From NCBI GenBank assembly GCA_043806215.1, contig JAZDHD010000176.1, positions 6,797 to 70,796 of the forward strand: a DNA stretch of 64,000 nucleotides, given 5' to 3'. The translations under genes were made by a program, and so were the position numbers. Of this stretch, positions 52,516 to 61,291 are shown piece by piece. A model generated the notes under the pieces. It saw only the letters and a program-made list of their open reading frames with translations. It was not told where the DNA came from and searched no databases. Source of the stretch: JAVHLK01 sp043806215 (GTDB lineage: Bacteria; Desulfobacterota; Desulfomonilia; Desulfomonilales; Desulfomonilaceae). Each line of letters begins with the position of its first letter. Position 1 is the stretch's first letter.

Positions 52516-53460
52516 ATGGCAAGAGTTCTTCTAACCGGTTCGTCCGGGTTTGTCGGGAATAATCTCGCTCGACGGCTCCTCGCCGATGGGCACGAGCTTC
52601 ACCTCGTGTTGCGGGAGAACCACTCGGACCGGCGTATACGGGACATACGCGGCCACGTGCGGATCCACTTGGCGGATCTTCGGGACGAGGAAAGGGTAAA
52701 CAGCGTCGTCGAGGCCGTTCGTCCGGAATGGGTGTTTCACCTGGCTGCTCACGGTGCGTATCCCACCCAGACCGACGCGTTGAGGATTCTTCACACCAAT
52801 ACAGTGGGGACCGCCAACCTGGTGACGGCCTGTCTGAGAACCGGATTCGAAGCCCTGGTCCACGCCGGGTCGTCCTCCGAATACGGCTTGAAAGACCACC
52901 CGCCGAGAGAGACGGAGCGGCCGGAACCCAACAGTTACTATGCCGTGGCCAAAGCCTCGGCTACGATGTTCTGCACCTACACGGCACAGAGCACCGGAAC
53001 GTCCATATCCACCCTCAGACTCTATTCGGTTTACGGCCCGTACGAAGAGCCGACCCGCCTCATGCCCACGCTCATCCGCGAGGGATTCGAGAATCGCCTT
53101 CCCCCGGTTGTAAACCCGGAAACAGCCCGAGATTTCGTGTACGTTGACGATGTGGTACACGCATTTGTGCTGGCTGCCACCGTCCGAGGTCAGGAACCGG
53201 GAGCGGTCTACAATGTTGGAACCGGCGTTCAGACGACCATACGTACCGTGGTGGACACAGCGCGGCGTGTTTTGAACATCACCGACGAGCCTCAATGGGC
53301 ATCCATGAACGATCGAATCTGGGACACGAATACCTGGGTGGCCGACAATCGCTATGCCGGCGAGAAACTCGGTTGGACTCCGAAATGCCCGCTGGAAGAA
53401 GGATTCCGCAGAATGGTGGAATGGTGCAGGGCCAACCCGGCTTTGATTGAGAGGGTGTGA
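52516..53460 (+). CDS. NAD-dependent epimerase/dehydratase
   Basis: A 314-residue extended short-chain dehydrogenase: Rossmann loop GSSGFVGNNLARRLL, the catalytic YYAVAKASATMFC (Y-x3-K), RLYSVYGPYEEPTRLMPTLI and the family C-terminal RDFVYVDDVVHAFV, together typical of nucleotide-sugar dehydratases or epimerases (GDP- or dTDP-sugar type). The substrate cannot be told. It fits the surface-glycan context. The start is the ATG at 52516, which gives MARVLLTGSSGFVGN; the ribosome-binding site is weak. Confidence 0.92.
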   Translation: MARVLLTGSSGFVGNNLARRLLADGHELHLVLRENHSDRRIRDIRGHVRIHLADLRDEERVNSVVEAVRPEWVFHLAAHGAYPTQTDALRILHTNTVGTANLVTACLRTGFEALVHAGSSSEYGLKDHPPRETERPEPNSYYAVAKASATMFCTYTAQSTGTSISTLRLYSVYGPYEEPTRLMPTLIREGFENRLPPVVNPETARDFVYVDDVVHAFVLAATVRGQEPGAVYNVGTGVQTTIRTVVDTARRVLNITDEPQWASMNDRIWDTNTWVADNRYAGEKLGWTPKCPLEEGFRRMVEWCRANPALIERV

Positions 53461-53759
53461 CGTCCATGTGTGCAACGGAACAGTGGAGAACCCGAGAGGG
53501 GGGAGCTGATCCCGGCGGAACCGAGTCCCGTCGCAGGCCGAAAGGCTCTCACCCCGCTCCGTCCTGTCCCCGAGAATGAATTGCAGTGACGCCCCTTGAA
53601 TACTGCGTACGCCTCACCGATTTCAATCGTCCCTGTTACAACGTGTGGAAGTGGCAAACCAAGACGAGCGGGAATTACGCGGACGCAGAAACCGCTACGC
53701 GATCTTGGATCAAAAACAAAGCACAGTGCCAAATCCTCATCACAATATCGGGGCGACAA
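53461..53759. repeat. Intergenic stretch holding a 29-base dispersed repeat
   Basis: 53586-53614 repeats 7839-7867 (core CCCCTTGAATACTGCG, two mismatches). The rest shows no gene; a plus-strand 124-codon frame here lacks a ribosome-binding site and overlaps the minus-strand cassette gene. Confidence 0.6.
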
Positions 53760-54263
53760 CTACACAATTGGTTTTCGCAAGATTACTTCGACGCTTCCGT
53801 AATCTCTGCCTTCGACACATTCAAGTGTTTCATGAATGATATCTGGGCCGTTTCCCAGTTTGCTGGTCCACGTTCCGTCTGGTCGTTGTCTAGCCATATG
53901 TGTAGGTTGTTTCTTTGCTTGTCCTGTGGGTCCGCTCGTTCCGGCAAGTTTTGCATATAAGGCCACTTTTACAAAGCCGGTCTCAAGTTGAGCGTTGTCG
54001 CACTTGGTATATCCGAGGGTCTCGAATGCTTGAATAAATGCTGGTATAGTCTTCTCTCTCGGAACTCCTGCCGGCCAGTAAGAAGGTTTGGGGGTTCCAC
54101 GTGACCCTATCACATCTCCTACCGGCCACCACCACTCTGAAACATCTTCCGCCGCCCAAGCAATGCAGTTGTAGTTGTTGTCAGGAGGACTCCAGGTTGG
54201 CCGGTCAAATGGCCGGACTTTTGGAAAAGCTTGTCTTACCCGAATAAGGAGTCTATCGGTCAT
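53760..54263 (-). CDS. Unknown protein with a Cys-His pair (DUF7689-like), cassette gene 3
   Basis: A 167-residue protein whose NNYNCIAWAAEDVSEWWWP and THMARQRPDGTWTSKLGNG segments place a Cys and a His in the order expected for a papain-like or transglutaminase-like fold; the end reads ECVEGRDYGSVEVILRKP. I recall this pattern from uncharacterised proteins (DUF7689 type) often beside small partner genes. The ATG at 54263 overlaps the upstream stop by four bases (ATGA), so translation is coupled. This and the next two genes lie in visibly lower-GC DNA than the epimerase on the left. No signal peptide. Function unknown. Confidence 0.65.
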   Translation of the reverse strand: MTDRLLIRVRQAFPKVRPFDRPTWSPPDNNYNCIAWAAEDVSEWWWPVGDVIGSRGTPKPSYWPAGVPREKTIPAFIQAFETLGYTKCDNAQLETGFVKVALYAKLAGTSGPTGQAKKQPTHMARQRPDGTWTSKLGNGPDIIHETLECVEGRDYGSVEVILRKPIV

Positions 54264-54748
54264 TGGTGGAGCAGTCCCCGACTGCGCCCCCACTCAACCC
54301 AAGCGCGAGAAATGTTCTCCACATTTCCAACGTCTTCTGGGTCTACCGGGTCCTCTCCGGTTATGCGCTCCAGTGCATAAAACCAGTGTTCGTGAGCTTC
54401 TTGTACTCTTCTGAGAAGTAAAGGCACTATCGCACGTCCCATACTTATAATTCTCTCATACGCTGGATGCGTAATTCGTTCCTCCGTATCAGACAGGAAC
54501 ATGACCTCGTTCCGCCATTGTTCCGCCAAGCGTTCAAATTCCTCCTTTTGGCGTCGGGTAGGTCGAACAGAAGAACTTTGAAGAACCGCGGAGGGTTGCA
54601 TCACCTCCTTACTAACGACAAAACATTCCGTCTCCCTTTTTCGTTTGTAGGAAGAGAGCGATGTTCCCTGCATCCATTCTTTGATGGGGTCGAGTAGCGT
54701 TTCAAAGCATATCGATGCTGCTATATGTTGGGCAAAGGGTTTCTTCAT
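54260..54748 (-). CDS. Unknown helical protein, cassette gene 2
   Basis: A 162-residue protein whose C-terminal half has THPAYERIISMGRAIVPLLL and HWFYALERITGEDPVDPEDV, then AWVEWGRSRG. I recall these three blocks from a family of unknown function that often stands next to DUF7689-like genes. GGAGG sits four bases before the ATG at 54748. It overlaps the next gene by four bases, so it is the likely partner (possibly the neutralising one) of that gene. The N-terminal ~75 residues are not recognised. No membrane or signal segment. Confidence 0.65.
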   Translation of the reverse strand: MKKPFAQHIAASICFETLLDPIKEWMQGTSLSSYKRKRETECFVVSKEVMQPSAVLQSSSVRPTRRQKEEFERLAEQWRNEVMFLSDTEERITHPAYERIISMGRAIVPLLLRRVQEAHEHWFYALERITGEDPVDPEDVGNVENISRAWVEWGRSRGLLHQ

Positions 54749-54776
54749 ATATCCTCCGTCTCCTAGTGAGTCCTGC

Positions 54777-55445
54777 CTATTCCCATATACTAGTCATTCC
54801 ACTGTCCTTCAGGAATGCTCCTAGATTGTCGGCCTTCAGAATGGCTCGGTCTAAGACGTCTTTCAGGAGCTCGACGTCAGATCTGTCCATAGCAATGTAA
54901 TAATGTTTGACGTCGTCTTCATGGTGGCATGTAAGCTGTAGCGTGTGGATAATGGCTGTAGCCGCAGGTTTTCTTGTTACATCTGATCCAAATACCGGCC
55001 GGATGTCAGTCACGATTCGCGCATGAGCAAACAGGTACTCATGTGCCTGGATCAAAGAAGCGGCCTTAGTCGGATAAAGTAACGATCCAATGCTCAGAAG
55101 CCTTACCACTCGATCAATAAAAGGCCCTCGGTCTTCTTCCGGGATTTTCAATTCTTCATGTTCTCCCTCATCCATTGCCTCACTGACCAATTCCATAAGT
55201 TGGAGGGTATCGAGGTCTAAGCGCAACTGGAGAAGACGCAGGCTTAGTAACACTGAGATCCCGGCAGGAGAGAGGGGGACACGCTCCCCGAAGTTTTCGC
55301 TCACGAAGGCCTGAAAGTCGTCCGGATCCAGGGTTGGAGGAGCATTTTCCAAAACTTCAGTCAACTGAAGGACTGTAGGATCATTTAGCGCGAGCAATTC
55401 CTTCAGGCCTCCGATATATTGTGAAGGAATTCGGAGCCGCGGCAT
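54777..55445 (-). CDS. Unknown helical protein, cassette gene 1
   Basis: A 222-residue, mostly alpha-helical protein. The centre is Leu-rich and acidic (LLSLRLLQLRLDLDTLQLME), and the C-terminal half has RIVTDIRPVFGSD, ATAIIHTLQLTCH and ELLKDVLDRAILKADNLGAF. I have seen this C-terminal block in uncharacterised proteins but know of no function. The ATG at 55445 (MPRLRIPSQYIGG) is supported by AGGAG eight bases upstream; a frame extended to 55517 is not. It heads the three-gene cassette, with 28 bases to gene 2. Confidence 0.65.
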   Translation of the reverse strand: MPRLRIPSQYIGGLKELLALNDPTVLQLTEVLENAPPTLDPDDFQAFVSENFGERVPLSPAGISVLLSLRLLQLRLDLDTLQLMELVSEAMDEGEHEELKIPEEDRGPFIDRVVRLLSIGSLLYPTKAASLIQAHEYLFAHARIVTDIRPVFGSDVTRKPAATAIIHTLQLTCHHEDDVKHYYIAMDRSDVELLKDVLDRAILKADNLGAFLKDSGMTSIWE

Positions 55446-55640
55446 ATCTATTCTCCTGACCAATGACTTAATATTATTGCCAAAATGGATTTTACCACGT
55501 TTGTGAAAGATTTGCAACCCTCAGTCGCATATAATGACCTGAGTGATCCTGTCAAGGAAAACATGAAAAAGGCCCTTCATCTCCGGGTCCACCTCACCCA
55601 GACTCCTGGGCCGCGATGCCGACTCTGAACCACATTGTGC

Positions 55641-56249
55641 TCAGTCTCTGCACTCCATGATGATAACGAACTGAGGGATCCTGAAGAGGGCAGGGTAGAT
55701 CGTCGGTTTGACCTCCCGAAACACTTGAGAAGCGAGCGCGACATACTCGTCGCTCTTGCGGACATACTTGCCGCGATCAATCGACGACGTGAACCGTGTA
55801 AGAAAGGATTGACCGTCTACAAAACAACTGTCGAGCGTGACGAGCCGCCTGCCCGGCTTCAGCGCCCGTCGTGCCAGTCTGAAGAGTTCACCGGCTTCCT
55901 CGTCGTCAAGGTGATGCAAAACGCCGGTCGCACAGACAATGTCGAAGGTCGAGAAGTCCCCCACGGCGTCCTCGGCCAGATGCCGGCACAAGAATGTTCC
56001 ACGGTTCCCGTACGCTTCATTGGCCGCACCTATGAACTTCTCGTCCATGTCGAATCCAAAATAGTCGACCTTCGGCATGTGCCTGAGAATCTCTCCGGTG
56101 CCGCAGCCGATATCCAGAACCCGGTCGCCCTCTTCGGCCCTGATGTGCCGGGTCGTGTAGACGAAATCGCCGTTTCCGCGCACCGCTCTCTGGAACCAAG
56201 TATAGACGGCCGGAAAGGTGAGGATGTTCCGCAAATCCGGGATTCTCAT
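55641..56249 (-). CDS. Class I SAM-dependent methyltransferase
   Basis: A 202-residue methyltransferase with motif I VLDIGCGTGEILRHM, the acidic loop FDMDEKFIGAANEA and FDIVCATGVLHHLDDEEAG (motif II region). The ATG at 56249 overlaps the stop of the ArnT-like gene by four bases, so the two are coupled. Such enzymes methylate lipids, sugars or quinones; a glycan or lipid acceptor is suggested only by the neighbour. The fold is not membrane-bound. Confidence 0.9.
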   Translation of the reverse strand: MRIPDLRNILTFPAVYTWFQRAVRGNGDFVYTTRHIRAEEGDRVLDIGCGTGEILRHMPKVDYFGFDMDEKFIGAANEAYGNRGTFLCRHLAEDAVGDFSTFDIVCATGVLHHLDDEEAGELFRLARRALKPGRRLVTLDSCFVDGQSFLTRFTSSIDRGKYVRKSDEYVALASQVFREVKPTIYPALFRIPQFVIIMECRD

Positions 56250-57982
56250 GGTCGTTTCTTGCCTTGTCCCTTTGAACCGGAGCCCGGATCCTTGCCGATC
56301 CATGCGGCCGGGAAAAGGACGAAATAGTCCCTCGTACCGGGAACGTGGATCCAGCCTTCCGGACCGAGCTTCTCAAGCGCCTGCCCTTTGGCGATCACGG
56401 CCTTTATTCCCGCTTCCCGGAGCGAACGGATCGCCTGTTCTCTTCCCTGACGGCCGGATCCAAGAAAGTCGGCCGCGCCGTTCACTTCGGCCGTAATCCG
56501 CAATCCGGCCAGTCGTGCCCAGTATACCGGTGGTCCCCCCACCACCGCGGCGAAGTCGCCCCGTTGGAGTCCATTCTCCAAGAGGAAATCCTTGACCGCG
56601 ACGTGGTGCTCGAACGCCTCACGATACGATGGCTTCTCTTCCGTAGAGTAAAGTCCTCTCATGCTCTGATCCACGAGCGAGTGCACCACAATGGCCACAA
56701 AGAAGCACGTCAGGAATGCGCTTAGCATTCTTGTCCACCGTGCCGCTTTGCGGTCGGAAGACGGATAACGGAGCGACACGACAAGCGCGGTGAAACCGAG
56801 GAACAGAAATGAAGCTATGTAGCGCGGTTCCATTTGAACCAGGCAATACAACGCGATGCCGCACAGCGCCGTGACCATGAGGATAAGAACGGTCGACGGA
56901 GGATACCAAGGCTTGAAGCGGGCCGAGCCAAGCTTCCAGAGTGCTGCATACCACGCGGCAATGAGCAAGAGCCATGGGGTTTGGGTGACGACCTGCGCCG
57001 CATTCCCCGGAATAATCCGAAGGTGGGCGGGGATGTTAAGATCCGGACGGAGCCCTTCATGCCAATAACAGATGTCGAATCCCGAAGGCCGAGTGCAATC
57101 GACGTCGAACAAATATTGCGATACCTTGGGAGAGAGATTCAGCACCTCGGGATAAAGGGGCGACCCTTTGCCCGAGATGATCATTGCGTAGATATGCGCC
57201 CCCAATTCGCCGTACGTGAAACGGCCCAGTCTGTTGGATAAGACCCCGATCAGGGGAGCGCTCAGAATGAGCATCACGACGAGAGTGACCCCCACCCGGG
57301 GGACCGCCTTTCTCCATGATCCCGGACAAAGGCCTGCCAATACCAGGAAGACCGGTGAAAACGGCAGGAAGAACGATTTCACCACGTACCCGGCGGCAGT
57401 CACCGATCCAAGCAGGGCATACTTGAGGTAACCGAGGGGTTCTTCGCGTATCCGGAGAATGATGCCGACCGCGGCAAGGGTGAGCGCCAGGACAAGCATG
57501 TCGGGATTGAGCAGCCTCAGTCTGACGAAAACGAGAGAGGTCACGAGGAACATGGAGTAACACAAGGCACTAATCAACGAGTACGGCAGAGGGCTCAGGC
57601 CGTCCGGTGTGCGGCCGTTCACGTCGCGTTTGACGAAATGCATAATCAATTCACAGGAGCACATTGCAAGGAGAAAGCAGAAGAAATTGACGATCCGGAG
57701 CATCGGGAGTTCATTGAACGGATTGGTGTTCAGAAGAATCTGGCCGATCCCCAGGAGCAAAGGGTACCCGGGGCTGTACGTCAGGTTTGCCAACCTCAGC
57801 CACTGCCCGGTCCTCAGCGACTCTCCCATCTCGACATAGACTATGGCATCGCCGTTGATGAAGTACCGGGTTGTGTAGGCCGTCACGCCGGCCACAACGA
57901 TTCCCACGATCCAAAACGCGGCACGTATCCTCCGGGGCCACAGGGATGATTCAAAGGCGGGCGTCGCTTCGGTCGTTGTCAA
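56246..57982 (-). CDS. ArnT/PMT-like membrane glycosyltransferase
   Basis: A 578-residue polytopic protein with about ten or more hydrophobic helices, beginning AAFWIVGIVVAGVTAYTTRY and, after it, FINGDAIVYVEMGESLRTGQ, the extracytoplasmic 'D-x/E-D' loop position typical of GT-C/GT39-like enzymes that take a polyprenyl-phosphate sugar. The C-terminal ~100 residues form a soluble periplasmic domain. TTG start at 57982. It is coupled to the methyltransferase gene, which suggests joint modification of a lipid-linked or lipid A-type acceptor. Precise donor unknown. Confidence 0.8.
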   Translation of the reverse strand: MTTTEATPAFESSLWPRRIRAAFWIVGIVVAGVTAYTTRYFINGDAIVYVEMGESLRTGQWLRLANLTYSPGYPLLLGIGQILLNTNPFNELPMLRIVNFFCFLLAMCSCELIMHFVKRDVNGRTPDGLSPLPYSLISALCYSMFLVTSLVFVRLRLLNPDMLVLALTLAAVGIILRIREEPLGYLKYALLGSVTAAGYVVKSFFLPFSPVFLVLAGLCPGSWRKAVPRVGVTLVVMLILSAPLIGVLSNRLGRFTYGELGAHIYAMIISGKGSPLYPEVLNLSPKVSQYLFDVDCTRPSGFDICYWHEGLRPDLNIPAHLRIIPGNAAQVVTQTPWLLLIAAWYAALWKLGSARFKPWYPPSTVLILMVTALCGIALYCLVQMEPRYIASFLFLGFTALVVSLRYPSSDRKAARWTRMLSAFLTCFFVAIVVHSLVDQSMRGLYSTEEKPSYREAFEHHVAVKDFLLENGLQRGDFAAVVGGPPVYWARLAGLRITAEVNGAADFLGSGRQGREQAIRSLREAGIKAVIAKGQALEKLGPEGWIHVPGTRDYFVLFPAAWIGKDPGSGSKGQGKKRP

Positions 57983-58018
57983 GAATTACCAGTCCCCTCG
58001 ATTTCCGTTTCCGGTCCG

Positions 58019-58306
58019 CCAAGTGCTCGGTGCCCTATGGCGTAAATACGTCGCACAACCAGAGCCCCGGAAGATGACGGGCATCCCGCGCAGAACGCGG
58101 GAGTCCCACGGTGTACGACCGGCTTGGTCTCTGTTCTTCGTAGCCCGGGCCTCCGTGCCCGGATGTTCTTTAGTGGAAACAACGTACTATCTGTCGCCCG
58201 GCCGCTCCTGGAGAAGAGACCCCGCGGAACGCGGGGAGGCCGGCGCTACCAAGACACAGAAGGCGTACGTTAAGGTGCGACTGTATATGCGCCACGGAGC
58301 ACCTAG
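58019..58306 (+). repeat. Mosaic repeat element, complete copy with both termini
   Basis: The left end (58020-58057: AAGTGCTCGGTGCCC ... TACGTCGCACA) and right end (58275-58306: GTGCGACTGTATATGCGCCA ... GAGCACCTAG) are imperfect inverted repeats. The interior has 'gaagatgacgggcatcccgcg', 'cccgggcctccgtgcccgg', 'tagtggaaacaacgtactat' (inverted in the 15.2-kb copy) and 'accccgcggaacgcgggg'. No open frame of its own. Confidence 0.85.
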
Positions 58307-58514
58307 TGACGTGAGTGGGGTCCGCATTCATTCCGCAGGGTGGCGGATCCGAACGATGCAGGCAGCCTCCCATAAGCGCCAACTTAATCCGGCATTGCCG
58401 ATGCACCCCGTCGGAGGCCGTTGTCCCGCGGCCGGCGCGCGGTTGGGACATGGCTGCGGGAAAGCGTCTTGGAATCCTTGCAAAAGAGCAGTACGCCGCC
58501 CTTCTCAATTCCGG

Positions 58515-58979
58515 TCACGGAATACGCCGATCGTACTCCTCGAGAATGCCGAGTATATCATCGGCGGAATCCGCTTGACGCAGACCATTCTTGAGAAGCG
58601 GGTCCTTGAGGAGCCTTGATATCCGCGCAAGCGCCTTGAGATGATCCCCTGCGGAATCTTTTGGTGCTACGAGAAGGAAGAACAGATGTGCCGGCTGGTG
58701 GTCCATCGAACTGAAATCTATCCCCCCGACACTCCGTCCAAAGACACCGGTCAATCGTACTAAACCCTCAAACTTGCCGTGGGGGATCGCGACGCCGCCG
58801 CCGATTCCCGTACTTCCAAGATTCTCCCGTTCGATAAGGGTCTTGATGAGACCGGCTTTGTCCAGATTATGATTTGCCTTGGCCACTGACTCAACGAGTT
58901 CCATCAAGACTTCTTCCTTGGAGCCTGCCTTCAACGATGCAATGATACCGTCGTAACGGAGGAAATCAAGAATCCTCAT
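58515..58979 (-). CDS. ptsN: PTS EIIA-type nitrogen-regulatory protein
   Basis: A 154-residue EIIA-Ntr-like phosphocarrier. The phosphorylated histidine lies in GGGVAIPHGKFEGLV, after TLIERENLGSTGIGG; the C-terminal ISRLLKDPLLKNGLRQADSA completes the domain. It is phosphorylated by PtsO/PtsP-type partners and regulates potassium and nitrogen functions in other bacteria. The ATG at 58979 (MRILDFLRYDGIIAS) is chosen over an upstream extension because it gives the domain's usual N-terminus. It closes the lptC-lptA-lptB-rpoN-hpf-ptsN order known from proteobacteria. Confidence 0.93.
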   Translation of the reverse strand: MRILDFLRYDGIIASLKAGSKEEVLMELVESVAKANHNLDKAGLIKTLIERENLGSTGIGGGVAIPHGKFEGLVRLTGVFGRSVGGIDFSSMDHQPAHLFFLLVAPKDSAGDHLKALARISRLLKDPLLKNGLRQADSADDILGILEEYDRRIP

Positions 58980-59243
58980 GAAGAAATACTCTATAGAATG
59001 TGGCGTCAATCCGCTTGCTGCCGTTTGCGGGACTACTCCAATACGGACCCGTCCGTCATACGGATTTACGCACAAGGAAATTGCATTCCGCCGGCGCCGC
59101 AGGCACGGGGCAAGAACGCGTCTCTCTCTTCATCCCCGGGCCTGCGTTGGGTGCAAATATGCCCGGTTCCGAAGGCGTCGGCCTGCGGTCCCGGGCAAAT
59201 GTCGGCCGGAAGAATGAGAAGTTGTCAAGGGTGAAGTCCCATC

Positions 59244-59786
59244 TTACCCGTTTTGAGGAACGATGAGGCCGTAGTTGCCGTCCTTTCGTCTGTAAAGCAC
59301 ATTGACCGTCTGTGTGGAGGCATTGTTGAAGACCAGGAAGTCCTGATGCGACAGATCCATCTGCATGGCCGCTTCATCGACGGACATTGGTTTCACGAAG
59401 TAATTCTCGGTACGCACCACCATGGGTTCCCGATCGGATTCAAAGCTCTCCTGCTCATAAATGTCGCGGCGCCACTTGATCTCCCGGCCGACAAGCGGCT
59501 TGTGCTTTCTTATCTTTTCCCGGTACTTCTTGACTTGCCTTTCGATCTTGTCCATTACGAGATCGATTGCCGCGTACATATCCTCGTGGGTCTCCTGGCC
59601 CGCAATCCTGATACCGTCGGCGTTGATGACCACGTCTGCGATCTGCCTGAATTTCTGAACACTAAGGGTTACCTGGCTCTCCAGAGGCCGGTCGATGTAC
59701 TTGGTTAGTTTGTTGGTTCTGTCCTGGACATACTCTTTCAACGCATCGGACGGCTCCATATGTCTGAACGTCACGGAAAGTTCCAT
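59244..59786 (-). CDS. hpf: Ribosome hibernation promoting factor, long form
   Basis: A 180-residue long HPF, which pairs two 70S ribosomes into 100S dimers in starvation. The N-terminal S30AE domain starts MELSVTFRHMEPSDALKEYV, and the C-terminal dimerisation domain has VKPMSVDEAAMQMDLSHQDF and VNVLYRRKDGNYGLI. The ATG at 59786 has AGGAGG about eight bases upstream. Long form is typical of bacteria other than gammaproteobacteria. It lies 42 bases after rpoN. Confidence 0.95.
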   Translation of the reverse strand: MELSVTFRHMEPSDALKEYVQDRTNKLTKYIDRPLESQVTLSVQKFRQIADVVINADGIRIAGQETHEDMYAAIDLVMDKIERQVKKYREKIRKHKPLVGREIKWRRDIYEQESFESDREPMVVRTENYFVKPMSVDEAAMQMDLSHQDFLVFNNASTQTVNVLYRRKDGNYGLIVPQNG

Positions 59787-59828
59787 TAACACTACCTCCT
59801 TAGGACTCCTAATACGCGATCCATCAAG

Positions 59829-61277
59829 TCAGAATTTCTTGCGCCGCTTGCTGGATGGAGGAATACCTAATAGTTCCCTGTACTTTGCTACAGTTCTCCT
59901 CGCAATTTGAATTTGCGATCTCTCCAGCTCCTCAACAATCTGTTTGTCGCTGGCAGGCTTATTGTGGTCTTCACTCTTGACAATTCTCGCAATGTGATTC
60001 TTCACGGATTCGGAAGCTATGGAATCCGCACCGTGTCGAATACCCGAGTTGAAGAAGAATTTAAGTTCGAATGTTCCTCGTGGTGTGTGAACGTACTTGT
60101 TCGTGGTCACACGACTGATGGTTGATTCATGCATCTCGATGTCATCGGCGACGTCCTTAAGAATGAGTGGTTTTAGGTAATCGATTCCCTTGTCAAAGAA
60201 TTCACGCTGAAACTTCAGAATGGATTCGGTGACCTTGTAGATGGTCCTTCGCCTCTGATGGATGCTCTTGATAAGCCACACGGCACCTCTCATCTTGTCA
60301 TGAATATAATCCTTCGTGGAAGAAGTGGAACCCTGGGCGTGAAGCTCCTTCTGATAGTAGGAGCTGACCCGCAGCCTTGGAATACCGTCGTCGTTGAGCA
60401 CCACGGAGTAGTTGTCTCCGATCTTCATCACAAAGATGTCCGGAACGACATAGATCGTGTCGTCTTCATTAAAAGGTCTGCCGGGATTCGGATCAAGGGT
60501 GGAAATGATTGTAAGGGCCTCGCGCACCTCCTCGACGGGTGCCTTCAAGGCTCGCGAAATGGAGTCCAGTTTTCCGTTCTCAAAAAGACCATAAGCTTCC
60601 TCAAGAATCCTCACCACCAGCGGTTCCGGCGTCTCGAAGGCCCGGGCCTGAATGAGAAGGCATTCCTGAAGGTCACGCGAAGCTATCCCGGGAGGATCGA
60701 ATTCCTGGACTTGGGCGAGGACCCGCTCGACGTCTTCGATTTGAACTCCAACCGATTGGGCCACATCTTCAAGCGCAATATCGAGGTATCCGCTCTCATT
60801 GAGATTCCCAATCATCTCAAACGCCACCCTGCGGTCCCGGCCTTCTATCCTGCTCAACTGCAGCTGTCGAACCAGATGCCGGAATAAGTTCTCGGAGTAG
60901 CTGAGCATGTTTTCGAGGCGCGGATAGTCGGAATCATCCTTCTGCGCAGGGGTGTAGTCCCGGCCGTAGTTTTCCAGATAATTTTCCCATTCGATGTCAA
61001 AGACATCCTTGGGATCAAAGATCTCGGTCTTGGAACTGTCCGGTTCCGCGTTGGCTTCCTCGAAGGCCTTGTTATCGCTCCTGTTGGACGGGTCCTGATC
61101 GGAGAAGGGTTCCTCGTACGGCAAAGCCTCAAGAAGGGGATTTTCCTTGAGTTCCTGTTCCAGAGCTCCGATCATTTCCTGGTGATTGTACTGGAGTAAC
61201 TTGATCGCCTGCTGGAGCTGTGGCGTCATCACCAGCTGCTGGGTCTGACGCAACTGTTGTTTTATTTCAAGTCCCAT
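59829..61277 (-). CDS. rpoN: RNA polymerase sigma-54 factor
   Basis: The alternative sigma factor that needs AAA+ enhancer-binding activators. 482 residues. The Gln/Leu-rich region I (KQQLRQTQQLVMTPQLQQAI) is at the N-terminus, then an acidic linker, the core-binding region, and the C-terminal HTH and RpoN box ARRTVAKYRELLGIPPSS. It starts 15 bases after the end of lptB, so it is in the same operon. No adjacent activator gene is seen. Confidence 0.97.
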   Translation of the reverse strand: MGLEIKQQLRQTQQLVMTPQLQQAIKLLQYNHQEMIGALEQELKENPLLEALPYEEPFSDQDPSNRSDNKAFEEANAEPDSSKTEIFDPKDVFDIEWENYLENYGRDYTPAQKDDSDYPRLENMLSYSENLFRHLVRQLQLSRIEGRDRRVAFEMIGNLNESGYLDIALEDVAQSVGVQIEDVERVLAQVQEFDPPGIASRDLQECLLIQARAFETPEPLVVRILEEAYGLFENGKLDSISRALKAPVEEVREALTIISTLDPNPGRPFNEDDTIYVVPDIFVMKIGDNYSVVLNDDGIPRLRVSSYYQKELHAQGSTSSTKDYIHDKMRGAVWLIKSIHQRRRTIYKVTESILKFQREFFDKGIDYLKPLILKDVADDIEMHESTISRVTTNKYVHTPRGTFELKFFFNSGIRHGADSIASESVKNHIARIVKSEDHNKPASDKQIVEELERSQIQIARRTVAKYRELLGIPPSSKRRKKF

Positions 61278-61291
61278 GTGCGCTCTAACGA

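Noticed and set aside
53586..53960. 124-codon plus-strand frame near the cassette
   Set aside because: Begins in the 29-base repeat, lacks a ribosome-binding site and overlaps the cassette gene with the Cys-His pair.
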